64,000 nt of DNA from assembly GCA_000507305.1 (NCBI GenBank), contig DF241567.1:1-64000 (forward strand), given 5' to 3'. Each line of letters opens with the position of its first letter. The first letter of the stretch is position 1. This document shows, in pieces, positions 1-12,248 of this stretch. Origin of the DNA: Breviolum minutum Mf 1.05b.01. Lineage: Eukaryota > Sar > Dinophyceae > Suessiales > Symbiodiniaceae. Position numbers and translations under genes: made by a program. Below the pieces are notes generated by a model that did not search any database, had not been told where the DNA came from, and worked only from the letters and a program-made list of their open reading frames with translations.

Positions 1-1314
1 TTTACATATTTTTTCACGATGTGTCTTCCCCAAAAAGGGGTTCATCAAACGGGGCGGGGAACGAGTTACCCTTATAGAATTTGTAAAGTTTGCTCTCAAA
101 AAAATACCTCATGAGCAGTGGGTGGTCATGAGATTTTTTATTGAAATAGCACGTTATGCTTTCGAATTGTAGCGTGATGCGTGGAATCGCAACTGTCCAG
201 CAACCGGTGGAATTTCTCCGTTTATGCCAGGGTTGTTGCATCGATAGCCAAAAGTTCCAATTGGAAGGTGTCGACTCAAAGTTTTAACAACAAATTATCC
301 TGCCACAAAGTACCACCATCCTGGTGATTCAAAGTGACCTTTTTGGGATGGTTAAGTGACCCTTTTAAATGGCTAAGTGACCTCCAACTAGGGGCACCTG
401 GATGATGTTTTTTGGCAATCCTTCAACTTCCCACCTTTTTATACACACTTTTAGTCCTGAAATTCTAGGTGGTGGTGGCCTGCCCTTTGTTTTCGATGCG
501 AGTCAATCAGTGGGCGTCAGCCCTGGCTACTTTTTAGCCCCTTGGTCCAGTTGAATCTCACACCCACAGAAGTCACCCACCTGGACATTTTGTTTTGGTC
601 TGGAAGAAACTTCCCTCCGCCAAAAAACAGGTTTTGGACTCTTTTAATGAAAGTGGGTGGTTTGTTTGGAAGACATACTGGTATATCTTTTACCAAAACC
701 GGAAACACTTTTTCGGTGCCACTTGTAGATTCGGTGATGACTTGGATTCGTCGAAATTCCGATGTTTGAACGGTTTTTTCCAGCCCCAAAAAAACCCTCC
801 GGAACTGGGAGATATGACGACCATGAAATCCAAAAGACAACTGCTGGGAAGATGGGGGGAAGATACCTGGGAAGCAGATAGGGGGTTGATACCTGGGACC
901 CTAGGATCTGTCGAAATCGACCCGGAAAATTGACCCAACCATCTTCTCAGAGAAAAGGGAGCTTCCTGGATTTGACAGATTCAAAACATATTCCTTGGGT
1001 GTTGAACTTCGTAGGTCTGGCTGGGCGTCCTGTTGCAGTTCGCTGCCTTGGGGTTGCACGCATGCATGAGGTGTCTTGGCCGATTGAAATGAGACAAACA
1101 AAAACCAGGTCAAAGTAGGATCCAGGAGTGTACTGAACTGAACATGATTGAACATGCAGATTGATATTGATTTGTCTTATATAAATATAAAAAGTGTGTA
1201 TGCCTTACATAAGAGTATATATATATATACCCTGGATTTGGCCCGTTATGACCGTCAGAGATCTATAGCAGACTGACGAGAAAAGTGACCTCATGACCCC
1301 TGAATCAAATTCAG
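1..1314. other. Non-coding stretch, no supported gene
   Basis: I see no reliable coding exon here. A short motif built from gatggttaagtgaccc and cctccaact (about 347-389) recurs in variant form at about 8048-8085, so it is probably a dispersed repeat. A possible mini-exon with AG|G and GT edges lies near 1014-1069 but is too short to support. TA-rich microsatellite lies at 1217-1232. Confidence 0.5.
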
Positions 1315-3783
1315 ATTGGGCTGCAAATCCACAACTCTCAGCCAGTTGCGCGTAAATGAGAACCAGAAATGCTGCCTCATTTCACCAAAAAAAGATGGTA
1401 AGTCACAACTTAGAATTGCAAAATGTGAATTTTTTAAAACTCATCTACCCTCCCGAAGTTTAACAGTCCCGCACCTGAAAAGTTCCAAAAATGGGTCCCC
1501 AAATAGGAAGCCTTTTAAAGGATCGGATACTTCAATCGCCACCATTTTGCGCTTTTGCTATGTTATTTTTTTTTTTTTGGGGGGGGCCGGGGGCGTAGTA
1601 AGATTCATTCAACCATTTTGGGTGAAGCTGAAGCACAACCACCTCGCACTGAGGGTCGATGATGAGGAAACTGAGGATGACCGCCTTTACAAGGAAAGGG
1701 AGGGAGCAAACTTCCCCCCCTGTTTCATGTGGAGAACGGTGGACTCCGGGGAGGTTTTTTTTTTTTGGGGGGGTGTACACCTATAGGACCCAACTGACCT
1801 TTTTTTTTTTTGGGGGGGGGTTGACTCAAGTCTTCAAACATATGGGTCAATTTGGGTTCTAGGCATGTATCTATGTGTGTTATTTTGGTTGTATTTGCTG
1901 GAAGAAAATCACTACCAGACCACGTGATGATGTTTCTAAGCTTTTTTTTGTTGGTCAGCAGAAATATCCAAGATGTGTTGAGTAACTTCAAATCACGTCT
2001 GGCCTACTTTTCCAGGCCGTTTTTTTCCTTCCCTTTTTCTTGCCCTTTATTCCTTTCATTGGATCTTCATGGAGTATGGAGATGGTACAATTGCAACAAG
2101 GAGCTCCCCATCATTCAAAGCCGGGAGCGCTCAGAAATTTACTGCAGATTTGTATGTATACACATAGAATGACCAAAAAAAGACCTCCAGAGCAACAAGA
2201 GTACCTTCTGAACAATGATATATCCCTCTCATATCATGACAACTTCATGTTTTCTACAGTTGACCCGATTCTGTTGGCATTTTGAAAGAACCCTTGTGTT
2301 TAGAACCCACCTCAACCCTAGATGGACCCAAATTTCCAGATATGATCTTCCACTTTTCTCCCCAGGACTTGATGAAAGAACAGGAGAGGTACGGCGCCTT
2401 GGAGGACAGACGATGCTGACGACTGGCATTTTGGGATGGGACCGATTTTCCCCCATCGGATCGCTGGATCCAAATGGGATCCTTGAATGATGGAGAGGAA
2501 ATAACTACATCACTAGAGAGAATATCTGGAAGATTTGGGGATGCAATGACCATTCAAATACCCATCTACTCCTCCGCCAGGGTACTCTCCAAGCCACACG
2601 GCAGGCTGCAATTAGATCATGTCCATGACGTCTTACCTAAATTGTAACGCCGGCAGCCGACGCAAAGCACCCATTTCGCTAGCAAATGCCCGCCGCGCCT
2701 ATTTCAGGTTTTTTTTGCAGGTTTGTGAAACATGATTTGAAATCACCCCCAAAAAACAAAAAGCGAAATCACCAGCAACAGGAAATTCCACGCGACTATG
2801 TAGAAAACAGTCCATCAGGTAGTGGATCTGCTGGTAATTTGTTTTGACAAATTCAAAAGATCAGAGTTATATAGATCCTGTCACACTTCAGGAACTTTGA
2901 AATGAATATGAATCATGAAGTTGTAATAGACGCCAATGAACCAATGAAAGTAGGTGTGGTTTGTTGCTGTTGTTTGCTCGATCAGAGTTTCTGCAGTCCT
3001 TCATAGGCTATAGCCTGCTTCCAGCGCGAAATCTGGAAGATTTCAATAGTAAGAGTCATGTCCTAAGAGAAGGATTTCCTGTAGAATCCTATCCTAGGGA
3101 TGGGATTGTTCGACCACCAATCCTATTCAATCAGGAGGGGTCTGGATTCTTAGGGTGTCATAAACAGGCTGAAGCAGAAAGTGATGCCTTTATGTTGGAA
3201 GGAACTTCTATCTGAATGAGTGATCCCCATGAACACATGGTTCGGTCCACGTAGTTTTCAGCCGGTCGGCCAGGAGCAAGCCAAAAGCTTCCAGCAGGTG
3301 CGCTCGATGTAGTTCTGTTCACTGGACATGTGAAAGATAAAGATCGGCATGTGACAGGAGACATCCTGTAATCAGATTCACTTGAGTGATTGATTGAAAA
3401 ATGATTTTCAGCTCGGATTCCAGTTTTTGTTCTGTATGTTTTTGATAAAACAACTTCACCAAATCTGTTTTTCTTCTGAAAATTTCTCTTCTTTTTGCTG
3501 GGTGGTAAAAGGCCTCAGATTTCAGATGTTTCCTCAGGCCTCAGAAGCTGGATATCCTGGTTATGATGCGCAGGCTGCCAGCTGGCCAGCAGGATATGAT
3601 CCAAGCCAAAGTGGGCACAGTGGATATGATGCTGGCTATGACCCAAGTGGTCAATATGCCTATGGAACGCCGAACCCTGGTGCCGCCGCCATGCCACAGC
3701 CACCACAGCCACAACCGACTGGTATGCCAGCAGCACCGGCACCGGGACCTGAAGTCCCACAACCTGGGCAGGCGGCCTGGTGA
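1315..3783 (+). CDS. Multi-exon gene with Tyr/Gly/Pro-rich C-terminal tail (5' partial)
   Basis: Product not recognised. Proposed exons: 1315-1396 (acceptor attcag, donor GTAAGT), 1599-1753, perhaps about 2082-2147 (donor GTATGT), 2366-2388, 2581-2620, 3262-3297 and 3538-3783, which ends in TGA. Phases agree across 1315-1396/1599-1753 and across 2366-2388/2581-2620/3262-3297/3538-3783. The exon near 2082 does not join cleanly and is the weak link. The last exon (81 residues) is low-complexity, with GYPGYD, AGYDPSQ and SGYDAGYDPSGQYAYG blocks followed by Pro/Gln/Ala. Such tails are common in RNA-binding proteins, but no RNA-binding domain is visible, so that role is only inference. Introns contain unusual T-run/G-run tracts. 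Confidence 0.5.
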
Positions 3784-6512
3784 GCTCGAAAATGATAACC
3801 AGATCAGTTGAGAAAAGAGGTGATTTTTTCATGGAGAATTTGATTTATATATAATGATTTCAATTTCAATCTGTTAATTTTTTTGATTTCTGGAAACTTC
3901 CTCATATCCGTACTGTTTGGAACCGACATCGTTGAAACATGCTGACATGCCCAAGAAATCGGCCTTCCGCGCGCAAACGTCCGACGTTTCAATCATCGTC
4001 CGACGTTTCAATCATCCCCGCAGCCGTCTAGCAGTGAACGGCAGTTGGCTGAAAAATGGAGGGCGTTGCGGCGGGGATGGTGGGTTTTGTGGTTGGAGAC
4101 ATTGTGGGCCTGACATCTAAGGATTGATTCCCCCCAACCAAGCTGTTGAGACACTGGTGCCATGTGACTTTTTGTAGCGATATATTTGCGTGTTTTCGGG
4201 GGGTTGGGTGTCTCAAAATTCGCCGGCCCTGGCAACCGTCCCATAATTATCCCCTCCCAAGACAATGAATCGAAATATTTTTGAGATTATTCTCCTTTCC
4301 CTTTCGGTGGAATATGTGATCGTTCCCTGGAGGGTAGGGATCCTTAAATTCCATGAGTTTCCTACCCAAAAGATTCATTGATTTCCGAAAAGAGTTTGAT
4401 CGTGAGATCCCTACTTTTGGCCGAACCAAACGTCTTGAACCAGGATTTTTTCGTTTGATTTTTGATCTTCCTCCAGTAAACTAACATCCACATCCATACA
4501 TGGGGCCCCACCGAAAGGGAACAGGGAAAATCATCCGTGGCTATCAACCGCCTTCCACAGGCCTTGGAAACCTCACCAAGGTGGTGGCGGCGCCACAAGG
4601 TGGGTTTCGACGCCACAGTTGGGAGGCAAGAAGTGGAAGAAAAAATCGAGATAGCTATGATTTATATATACATGCATATACATGTTTATACAATATATAT
4701 ACTGTATATATCTATACAGTATATATGTATACATATATGTAACATACCTTGTGTATATATACATAGTAATATACAACTCTTATTGCCCTTTCCTAAATTT
4801 CTAAGCATCATGTCCAACCACCACCCACTGGGGTCTCAAAATTGTGTGAAATTCAGCCTTGAATTCCGCTAGGGATGCGACTTTCTTCTTGTGGGAAAGC
4901 GCTGTTCTTCATATTGCCAGCTGTCCGGAAGCTCAAATTTGTGCTGGAAATTGGTGAAAACATTTGGGAACATCTTGGCCATGTGGGGATATTTATAAGT
5001 TTGGAAGTGAACAAATCAACAGAAGCTGAACAGAACCCACCATTTTTGGTGCAGTGTCGTCTGCAAACCCTCCCCTCGGATGTGAAGCAATTCTGAAGCT
5101 CAACACCCGTAATAAACCCGATCGACCTGGGATGGATGTATGAAACCCCATAGTAGATAACGGGAGAAAACTACCAACCAACCTCAACTGGTGAGTGATT
5201 TTACCGGATTTCTGGTTGGAACCATCAACAGTGTGATACCATTTCCGATTTGAACCTGGCAGTTCGATGAAAAACATCCCTTCCAGCCACGTTTGGACAT
5301 CCCAGGCCGCACACCCTGTGAGGAAGGGAAGCTTTGGGGAGGGGTTTTTTAGCCAATGTTTGCTTGTGGACAGGAGAGTTCACGAAAATTTGCCGGGGGG
5401 TCATTTGTGAATTTCAGAAAGATTTCAATACTGTATTTGTATATATATATATTCATCAGCCCTTTCATCCTATACTTTACACTTTTTTTTGAAAGGACTG
5501 AGCAAAATTCTCGCAGTTGCCCCTAGCATCGACGGTAATCCCTGCATGTCCCCATCCTCACCATGCTCCGCTAGGCATGCGACCTTGCTACAAAGCTTCC
5601 TGGAGGCGCAGGACAGCAGAAGTAGCTGCTTTCAAACTGAAACTGCACAAAAAAGTGAGGAACAAATCGAGAAAACGTTCCACATCCATTGGAAAATCGA
5701 ACCAACAACTCCTTGACAGCATCTAGAAAACATGTTGAAACATGTTTTTTTTTGAAAAAAAGGTAGGAGTCGAAAAACATCATCATTTGCAACAAGAATC
5801 TGTCAACCGTTTTTTTCCAGGAAGGCGGAACATCTGGCAGTGCACAAGCTGATGTAGTGCCACATAGTTTGCAGTGACTCGGTTGTTGTGAGACCTTTCC
5901 GAATCAAGGTATGTGTCCCGAAGAGAGGTACGATTGCTTCGACTGGACTGACAGGGTTTTTCTTTTTGTAATGGATATTTTGAATATTGATGTGTCATTG
6001 AATAAAAAACAAATATTCAAATATAGATATCTAATTTAATCATACGTAGTCATATTTGTAGAATATGTGTAATAGAATGGTTTCTGGAGATGATTGATGT
6101 ATAAAATTTGTGGACATGAAGTTTATTGAAGGTAAATTCTTGAAGGGTGGGGTCACTATTCTCTCATACACCATCTGACCGTGGCAAAATTTGCACTTTT
6201 CCAACAGCCTTTCAACTTCGATGTGATGATATTGCCACAAGTTTCCACCAAGCTGAGGTTACTTGGTGTTGCCCTAGGGAGATCTGTGAAGGCTTCCGTC
6301 ACCATGAAGTCATGACCATTTGTTCATTCCAAAAGGCTCTTGAACGAAAGGGAATTTGGATGGGTGACATCATTTTGTGCCTTCTATGACTTCTGGAAGA
6401 AACTCTAGATGTAGTCACATCTTTGAGGTGATGAAGTCAAGATTTTGTTCCTTTATGTATATATATATACACATATAGATCTTGAAAACCATTGTTCCTT
6501 TCTTGTTGGTAG
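3784..6512. other. Intergenic or intronic stretch with weak ORFs
   Basis: It contains the tandem motif cgtccgacgtttcaatcat (3978-4015), a short open frame 4054-4122 starting MEGVAAGMVGFVVGDIVG, a 73-codon open frame at 4875-5096, TA-rich microsatellite at about 4660-4770, and a half copy of a dispersed repeat at about 5140-5240. None has splice signals good enough to call a gene. A Lys/Arg-rich frame at about 5610-5726 (KLKLHKKVRNKSRKRS) may be an exon. Confidence 0.35.
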
Positions 6513-6641
6513 GCGGCTAGAAGTGGAGCTGGCACCGACACCATGATGATCTTCACGCTTTTGGGCCTCCCCTTTGTGCCCGAAACCGGATGCTTTCAAC
6601 TGATGGGCAACGAACTTTGTACTTCTGACTTGGCTGCTTGA
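6513..6641 (+). CDS. Possible terminal exon, plus strand
   Basis: A polypyrimidine-rich acceptor (ccatttgttcctttcttgttggtag) is followed by G and a 42-codon open frame to TGA at 6639-6641. The frame reads plausibly (for example GLPFVPETGCFQLMGNEL). The reverse strand is also open here, and neighbouring exons at 6737-7140 run on the minus strand. If real, this gene would converge on them. The product is not recognised. Confidence 0.3.
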   Translation, partial: AARSGAGTDTMMIFTLLGLPFVPETGCFQLMGNELCTSDLAA

Positions 6642-6736
6642 ACGTTTGGAATGAGATCAGATGATGCTGAATCCTCTGGCCGATGATACTTGTTGATGAA
6701 AAAAACCGTCTCCAACTTAATGAATACGTAGTTTAT

Positions 6737-8304
6737 TCACACTAAAATAGTGACAGGGTATGACATGGTTGTAGATTCCAGCAGTTGCAGCATTTCCTCG
6801 CAGTAGGTTGTGGCATCTTTGCGGTTGAGGATCTCCAAAAAACATCTTACAGGATATAGATACAACTATACAACCATTTATCATGTATTATCTCAAATAG
6901 GATGTATGCAAAGCATTCTAAATTCCAAATGTTTTTCACAACAAGCTGAAGGTTCATGATGCACCTTATGAACCGGCAACGCTGTCAGGTACTTACCATG
7001 TTAGCATTCTTCATTATGGGCAAAGCTGGTGACCAGGCCTTGTACCGATATGGACCTTGATACGGCTTCATGCGTATGGAAGATACATGTCTTGTGGGTA
7101 AGGGTTTTTTGATGACAATGTAGAGGGGTTTACATGATATTTTTGGACTTATTACTGTATTTTGGTGATCATCAATGACACATGTGCAAATGTGGGATCA
7201 TATCATACTATAATTTCCACACTGACCTGCATATGTGTAGGACCAAAAACGGTTTACGAGAATTTCAGAGCTGCCGCATGACACCCCAACGAGAATTTCG
7301 GGGGGTTCAGGTCAGCAGTGTAATCTGATCAACTTGATTCAACGATCTAAACCCAACCAAACAGACCTTTGAAAGATAAAACCACCACATTCCAACTGAA
7401 ACATTCGTGTCCTTTACGATTCATGATATACATGTTGGTTAATTATCACATTTTTGGGCACTTTTTTGCTCCAAAAAAAAAGGTTTGTCGTTGGTTGTTT
7501 CAGCTGCATTCAATGAGCAAACCACCAGGAGAAACCGGAGAAACCGCAGCAACGTGGTGCAGCCGTGGCGGGTGGAGATAGGCGGCCGTGACTCAAAGAC
7601 TGCTGCGGGGTTGGGGTTGGTGGCATGGTGCCTAACGATTTTCAGGGATACCACTTTTTAAATGCCCCCCCAAAAATGTCAACCACTTTGAACAGGTTTC
7701 CGGCGGTCCGCAGTGCGTGGGGGGCTCCAAATGGCCTAAGCTTGGGAACTTGAAGGTAAATGAGATGAAGTCAGATGGGACCAGAAGTTATTTACCAGGT
7801 ATATTTTAAAGTAAACTCTAAGAAGTGAGTTATATATTTATAATTATTTATACACATGAAGTCAATTTGGGATATTTCTAGTTCTTCAGCGATTATTTTT
7901 GGAACTGCTGCAGCAACACCAAAAATTATTGATCAGAATAATTTCAGCCTGAGAATTTCTGAAGCCTCAAGCTTTCATCAGAGTTTTGTGGAGCCAAACT
8001 ATCTACAAGTCTCATGAAAACAAGCGAAATGATGGCTCGTTGGGATGGTTAAGGTGACCCTTTCAAAGGTTGCTGGTGACCTCCAACGATCCGGGATGAA
8101 AACAGATCCACTTTGAATCACCTGAAATGATGGGCTTTTTGTGGATTGATGTTGGATCTAAAAAAGCCATTTCGAAGTTTCAGGATCTCTAGCAGGCATC
8201 GAAAAAAATACCCAGGCACAACAAGATACCACTTTGGGGATCTGAGGCCAATTTCAGCACAGCCCAGCCGCCCTGGCACTAACATGGGGTTGATGCTCGA
8301 CGGC
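6737..8304 (-). CDS. Unrecognised multi-exon gene (exons at 8304-8230, about 7140-6997, 6832-6737)
   Basis: Exon 8304-8230 has acceptor CGCTTTAG|G and donor GTATCT, and its frame includes SSINPMLVPGRLGCAEIG. The exon ending at 6997 has a near-consensus donor ATG|GTAAGT, and its frame includes SSIRMKPYQGPYRYKAW. Exon 6832-6737 follows in phase, with NRKDATTYCEEMLQLLE and a TGA at 6739-6737. I cannot show that all three belong to one transcript. Further frames (about 7620-7530, RPPISTRHGCTTLLRFL) may be additional exons. No domain is recognised. Open plus-strand frames in this interval are probably shadows because the consensus donors are on the minus strand. Confidence 0.4.
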
Positions 8305-8628
8305 CTAAAGCGGTGGGGGTAATTTTCAGTTGGCTTTCCCGTTTTTGCAGAGTGGAACCTGGGGGGTTTTGGGGGGGAGGTTGCAATTGGAATTTGCAGA
8401 TATTAATTTATAGGATGATATAGTAGGAATTTTCAATATAGGTATTACTTTTTGACGTCAATAGACTGATTCTTGGATGTGACAATGTCTTGGGCCGAAG
8501 GGTTTCCTGGGTAACCCAGGTAAGCCTTAGTCACCATTGAAAAAACATCACCCAAAGAAACAACAACAGAAACAAAAAGTACTACATATACACCCCAAGA
8601 TCAAAATAACTTACTAAACATGAAAAAT

Positions 8629-8648
8629 CTGCCATGGTTACCATGGCA
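8629..8648. repeat. Short perfect palindrome
   Basis: The arms tgccatgg and ccatggca are separated by 3 bases (tta). It lies just past the proposed stop codon of the minus-strand gene. It may be a chance palindrome or a transcript hairpin. There is no other evidence for function. Confidence 0.4.
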
Positions 8649-8649
8649 T

Positions 8650-9893
8650 TCAGCTTGGATTGTTTTGTTTTGGGATTTTCCGGTGGCCTGCTATGTGAGT
8701 TGATCCCTGAGTGAAGACTGAGGCGGCCGGGTGGAGGTGCCAATCTAGGGGAAGATGGGTGGAGCCGGATTTTGGAAGATCACTGGTTGGATCTGCAAAA
8801 CTGTGGGGTCAAGTCCAAGTTTTTGCTTTTTCTGGAGATTTTAAGTATTTGTATGGATGTTTGGTACGCTAAACTATTCATTTCTTGGTGCAGCTTGCTG
8901 CAAGAGTTGAAGGGGCACTTGATCAATGAAAATGCCTGAATTGTGACCTGTTGATCAGGTATACAATGTATGCTTGAAAACCAGTTTGAACTCACCTAAC
9001 CTTTTGTTTTCATCCATGAAGAGGGCCTTGAAGCGAATAGACTACACGAAAAAAAACCCTTGCAAAATTCATTCATTCAAATTTGTCAAACATATGGGGC
9101 TTTTTCAACTTCGAACTTACTTCAGAATGTTTTTTGGGTTTCAGCTCCAGTAGGGTTTTCTGTAACAAAAACCCACCAACCTTGGGGTTTTCCATCCCTT
9201 GCGTGGATGGGTCCCATGGGATGACGTGAGGTTTTAACGGTGAAAGCTCAGTACCTCCAACCTTACCGGTCTTGACCAACTTCTCTCGCGCATCGTTGGG
9301 GAACCGAATTGATCTGCCGATGTTGGATAGAAAGGTCACGTCATTTTTTGGGTGGGAAAATGTAGGGTACTAAAAGTGGGATGATTTTTTTGGAAAGATT
9401 CCTCCAATTCCTTATCTAAGATTCTATTTTTCAAAGTGGGATGATTTTGGAAAGATTCCATTCATTTTCTTCCATTTAGATTGGAAGATTTTTAAAGGCT
9501 TCTTAGTAGAACTTGATGTTGGATCAGGGTGATTGAGAAAATTTCCTTTAAGAGATCTTCCCAAAACACTTGATGGCGCTAGATCGCTGACCAGGTGAGT
9601 TTATATAGGTTCATACAGGCCTTATGACTATTATTTATTACATACTAGATAATACTACATTAGAATGGACATGTATGTAAGTCTTCTATATATGTACATA
9701 CATTGCTGACACATGTATAGCATATGTGTATATATATACATCAGTGTTTGCATTTCCGCCCAAGCTTTCTGTATCTGAAAGACATCGCTTGTATTTTTAT
9801 TCTCTTGACTCTTGACCTTTGCGCCGTTTGCGTTTCCCAAATGTTCGTTCCCTTTTTTTCCGGGGTCGCACAGGGATATTACCATTGCTTCAC
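8650..9893 (-). CDS. Unrecognised multi-exon gene, minus strand (5' partial)
   Basis: Proposed exons on the minus strand: 9893-9817 (AG|G acceptor, donor AAG|GTCAAG, frame with ISLCDPGKKGNEHLGNANG), about 9339-9267 (donor ACCG|GTAAGG, GRSIRFPNDAREKLVKT), 9159-9121 (acceptor TTTTTGTTACAG, donor GTAAGT, KTLLELKPKKHSE), 9041-8996 (acceptor TCGTGTAG, donor GTGAGT, SIRFKALFMDENKRL) and 8744-8650 (acceptor TTCCCCTAG, stop TGA). The last three join in phase. Three near-consensus donors on one strand are the best evidence for orientation. The link between 9267 and 9159 does not fit in phase, so an exon is missing. No family recognised. Confidence 0.5.
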
Positions 9894-10252
9894 CTTTCAC
9901 CCCAACTCAGTGGCGAAAAGTATTTGAAAGATGACCATGTTACATGAAAAGCAACGTGTTAAACGTGGAGTTTTTGGACCATAAGACTTTGGATCTTTAT
10001 TTCCATCATAGATTTAAGGGAAGGTATCTCACTCCAAAGGGAAGACATGGTCAACAAAGGGCCGGTGTTTGAAAGTGAGATGTTGATCCCCCCAAAACGA
10101 GTATTCCATTGTTGGATGTAATGGAAAAGTGAATTTGAGCAGGAGACCTTTAGGGTTCGAGTTTAGGGCTCAGAATTTTTTGTAGATGAGCTGCTCATCT
10201 TATCTGAAAACATGGATGATGTTTTCGTTGTGCCAGCATGGTCACATGGTCA

Positions 10253-10502
10253 GGTTGCCAGGGAGACAAACGCCATTGGAGGTGGCAGAGGCCGTGTTCC
10301 GTGTTGAAAAGGTCGGTGTGTTACAGGCGTTTCGCAAAAAGTTTACGCAAAAAGATTTGGACAGATATTTTATGGCGCAGACTACGGAAGACAACAAAAG
10401 GCTATTTCCCCAGGACATTAGATGCTGTACATTGGAAGTTTATCGCAGATTCTTTGATACTCTACTGCAATGTATCCTGTACAACAAAAACTCTGCACAT
10501 AG
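10253..10502 (+). CDS. Internal coding exon, product unknown
   Basis: One frame is open through about 320 bases and reads like protein (VFRVEKVGVLQAFRKKFTQK, then DLDRYFMAQTTEDNKRLFPQ and DIRCCTLEVYRRFF). It ends at donor ATAG|GTAGGC in phase 2. The acceptor is probably gtcag|gttgcc just before 10253. A second frame is also open (with KFIADSLILYCNVSC), so the frame is not certain. The reverse strand has many stops. It is the first clearly plus-strand exon after the minus-strand block ending near 9.9 kb. Confidence 0.45.
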
Positions 10503-11485
10503 GTAGGCTTTGCAATCACATTTGGTTTCTAGATCGCGTCTCCTTTTGTGGCAGGATACTCGCCAGTCGCCCTTGACCATGGCACTTTTTGCGGGGGAAC
10601 CAAACAGCGGGATGAGTCAACTGTAGTATCAGGTCTCCATGAAAAGATGGAGGATTCAAACCATTTCCTTCCTAGGATCACATTCTTTCTCTTTAACTTG
10701 ATCCGTTGATGATCCAAATTTGGCAACGAAGAAATTGTTTCTTGGGTACAACGCAACAGTACTACACCCCCGAGATTTAACATTCCCCCTTAAAAATGGT
10801 GGTTGGGAGACGCTCCTTTCCTTTTGGGTCCCGGCCTATTTTCAGGGGCTTTTGCTGCTAGCTTTAGAGAGGGTACCTTCAACTCTTAGGCTTTTTTTGT
10901 GAGGTGCCAAATTACCCCCCTCATTTTTTCTTGAGCCAGCTGATATGTAGAATGATATTGCCTTTCCCTTTTGTTTTTTTTTTCATTTTTGTTGGTAAAA
11001 CTGTGAGAGATATTTTTTCAGCTTGCCAAAGCCCCCTGAAAGCCCCTTTGATGTTGATGGGAGCTGAAAAATCACACTGTACAAGGGTACATCCGTCGAC
11101 TCACTTGTATATTAAGTCACTTAATTAAGTCTCGTTGTCCTTCTCAGGGATTGGGTTCTAAAAGGAAAAACAACGGGAATGACATGGAATGACCTTCAAT
11201 CCTCAAAAGAGGTCCTGCATTAGATCGGATGATTTAATATTTATATGTCTTCTTGTATGTTGCCATTTGGATAAATTCTGATAGGAATCTCAACGGCCAG
11301 TTCCCCCCTGAAAAGAGAAACCTGGCACCTGAAAAATCATTTGTTTGAAAAGGAACATCATCTTATTCCAAACCTCCATTTTTTGTGAGTTCTATGTTAG
11401 TTTTGCGGGGGAGTATATTTTTACTTTAAAGGTGAAATTTTTCATCCCCCAAATGGATAACGACATTTTTTTCGTCTTTTTCGAG

Positions 11486-11577
11486 GTGAAAAATCCGCAA
11501 GGAGTGACGGTTCGTTTGGATGGTGACCTGGGAGTTGGAGAGGATTTTTCCATGGCGACCGGTGTGGATGGAGATAG
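11486..11577 (+). CDS. Internal coding exon, product unknown
   Basis: The acceptor ttttttcgtctttttcgag|G is a strong polypyrimidine AG|G site and the donor is GATAG|GTGTAG. The frame is VKNPQGVTVRLDGDLGVGED followed by FSMATGVDGD. The exon ends in phase 2. No family recognised. It lies just upstream of the duplicated single-N join at 11697. Confidence 0.5.
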
Positions 11578-11599
11578 GTGTAGATACGGTATGATACGG

Positions 11600-11800
11600 T
11601 GGAAGCAGAAGAGGAAAAGTGGAGGGAACCCCAAAAAAGATGTATGTATATACATATATAGTATAAGGATATATAAATATGTATAATACTACACCTNTGG
11701 AAGCAGAAGAGGAAAAGTGGAGGGAACCCCAAAAAAGATGTATGTATATACATATATAGTATAAGGATATATAAAATATGTATAAATACCTACAACCCTT
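11600..11800. repeat. Tandem duplication around a single N (assembly join)
   Basis: Bases 11600-11696 are repeated almost exactly from 11698 onward (ggaagcagaagaggaaaagt and the following AT-rich tract), with a single N at 11697 between the copies and small indels at the AT-rich end. This looks like two overlapping contig ends joined without merging, so the duplication is probably not in the genome. Confidence 0.75.
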
Positions 11801-12136
11801 AAATGGGGCCCCTTGTTTTGATTGGAAAAGGCCTTGATTTTTGGGGGGTTGACCTTCAAGAATAGAGGTCATTTGGGTTCCAGGTATATATATATATATG
11901 CCATGAATTGAGACTTGAGACCAAGAGGAAAGTCTTTACCATTATAAGCTGAAACCTTTGCTGTCAACACTGGTAGTACTGAAGCATTTATCTTTTGATT
12001 GCTATCGCAATTTACTTGTGATTTTGTATTGGTAAGGGCCACTTGTCAACATTGAATGCGCATGTTTCTTGCCCACCTCGAGGAAGAATCTCCTGAATGT
12101 CAGAAACCCAACTGGCTAATTTGTGAATCCTTTCAG

Positions 12137-12248
12137 CTTTCCCAGAAGAAGCTACAGCCCTAATGGACCATTCTATGTGCGGTTCTTGAAACGAAGCAAT
12201 TTGGAGATTTGGAGATGCTCATGGCTGAGGTTTCATTCGTTCCAGTAG
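12137..12248 (+). CDS. Coding exon, possibly terminal, product unknown
   Basis: After acceptor aatcctttcag the frame reads FPRRSYSPNGPFYVRFLKRS then NLEIWRCSWLRFHSFQ, ending with TAG at 12246-12248. The TAG overlaps a possible donor (TAG|GTGATC). Upstream in another frame, MRMFLAHLEEESPECQ is also open. The reverse strand has stops. No family recognised. Confidence 0.4.

Noticed and set aside
7503-8939. Plus-strand exon chain (7504-7612, 7698-7757, 8258-8312, 8894-8939) that can be joined in part
   Set aside because: 8312/8894 join in phase, but consensus GTAAGT and GTGAGT donors on the minus strand around 6996-9120 favour the opposite orientation.
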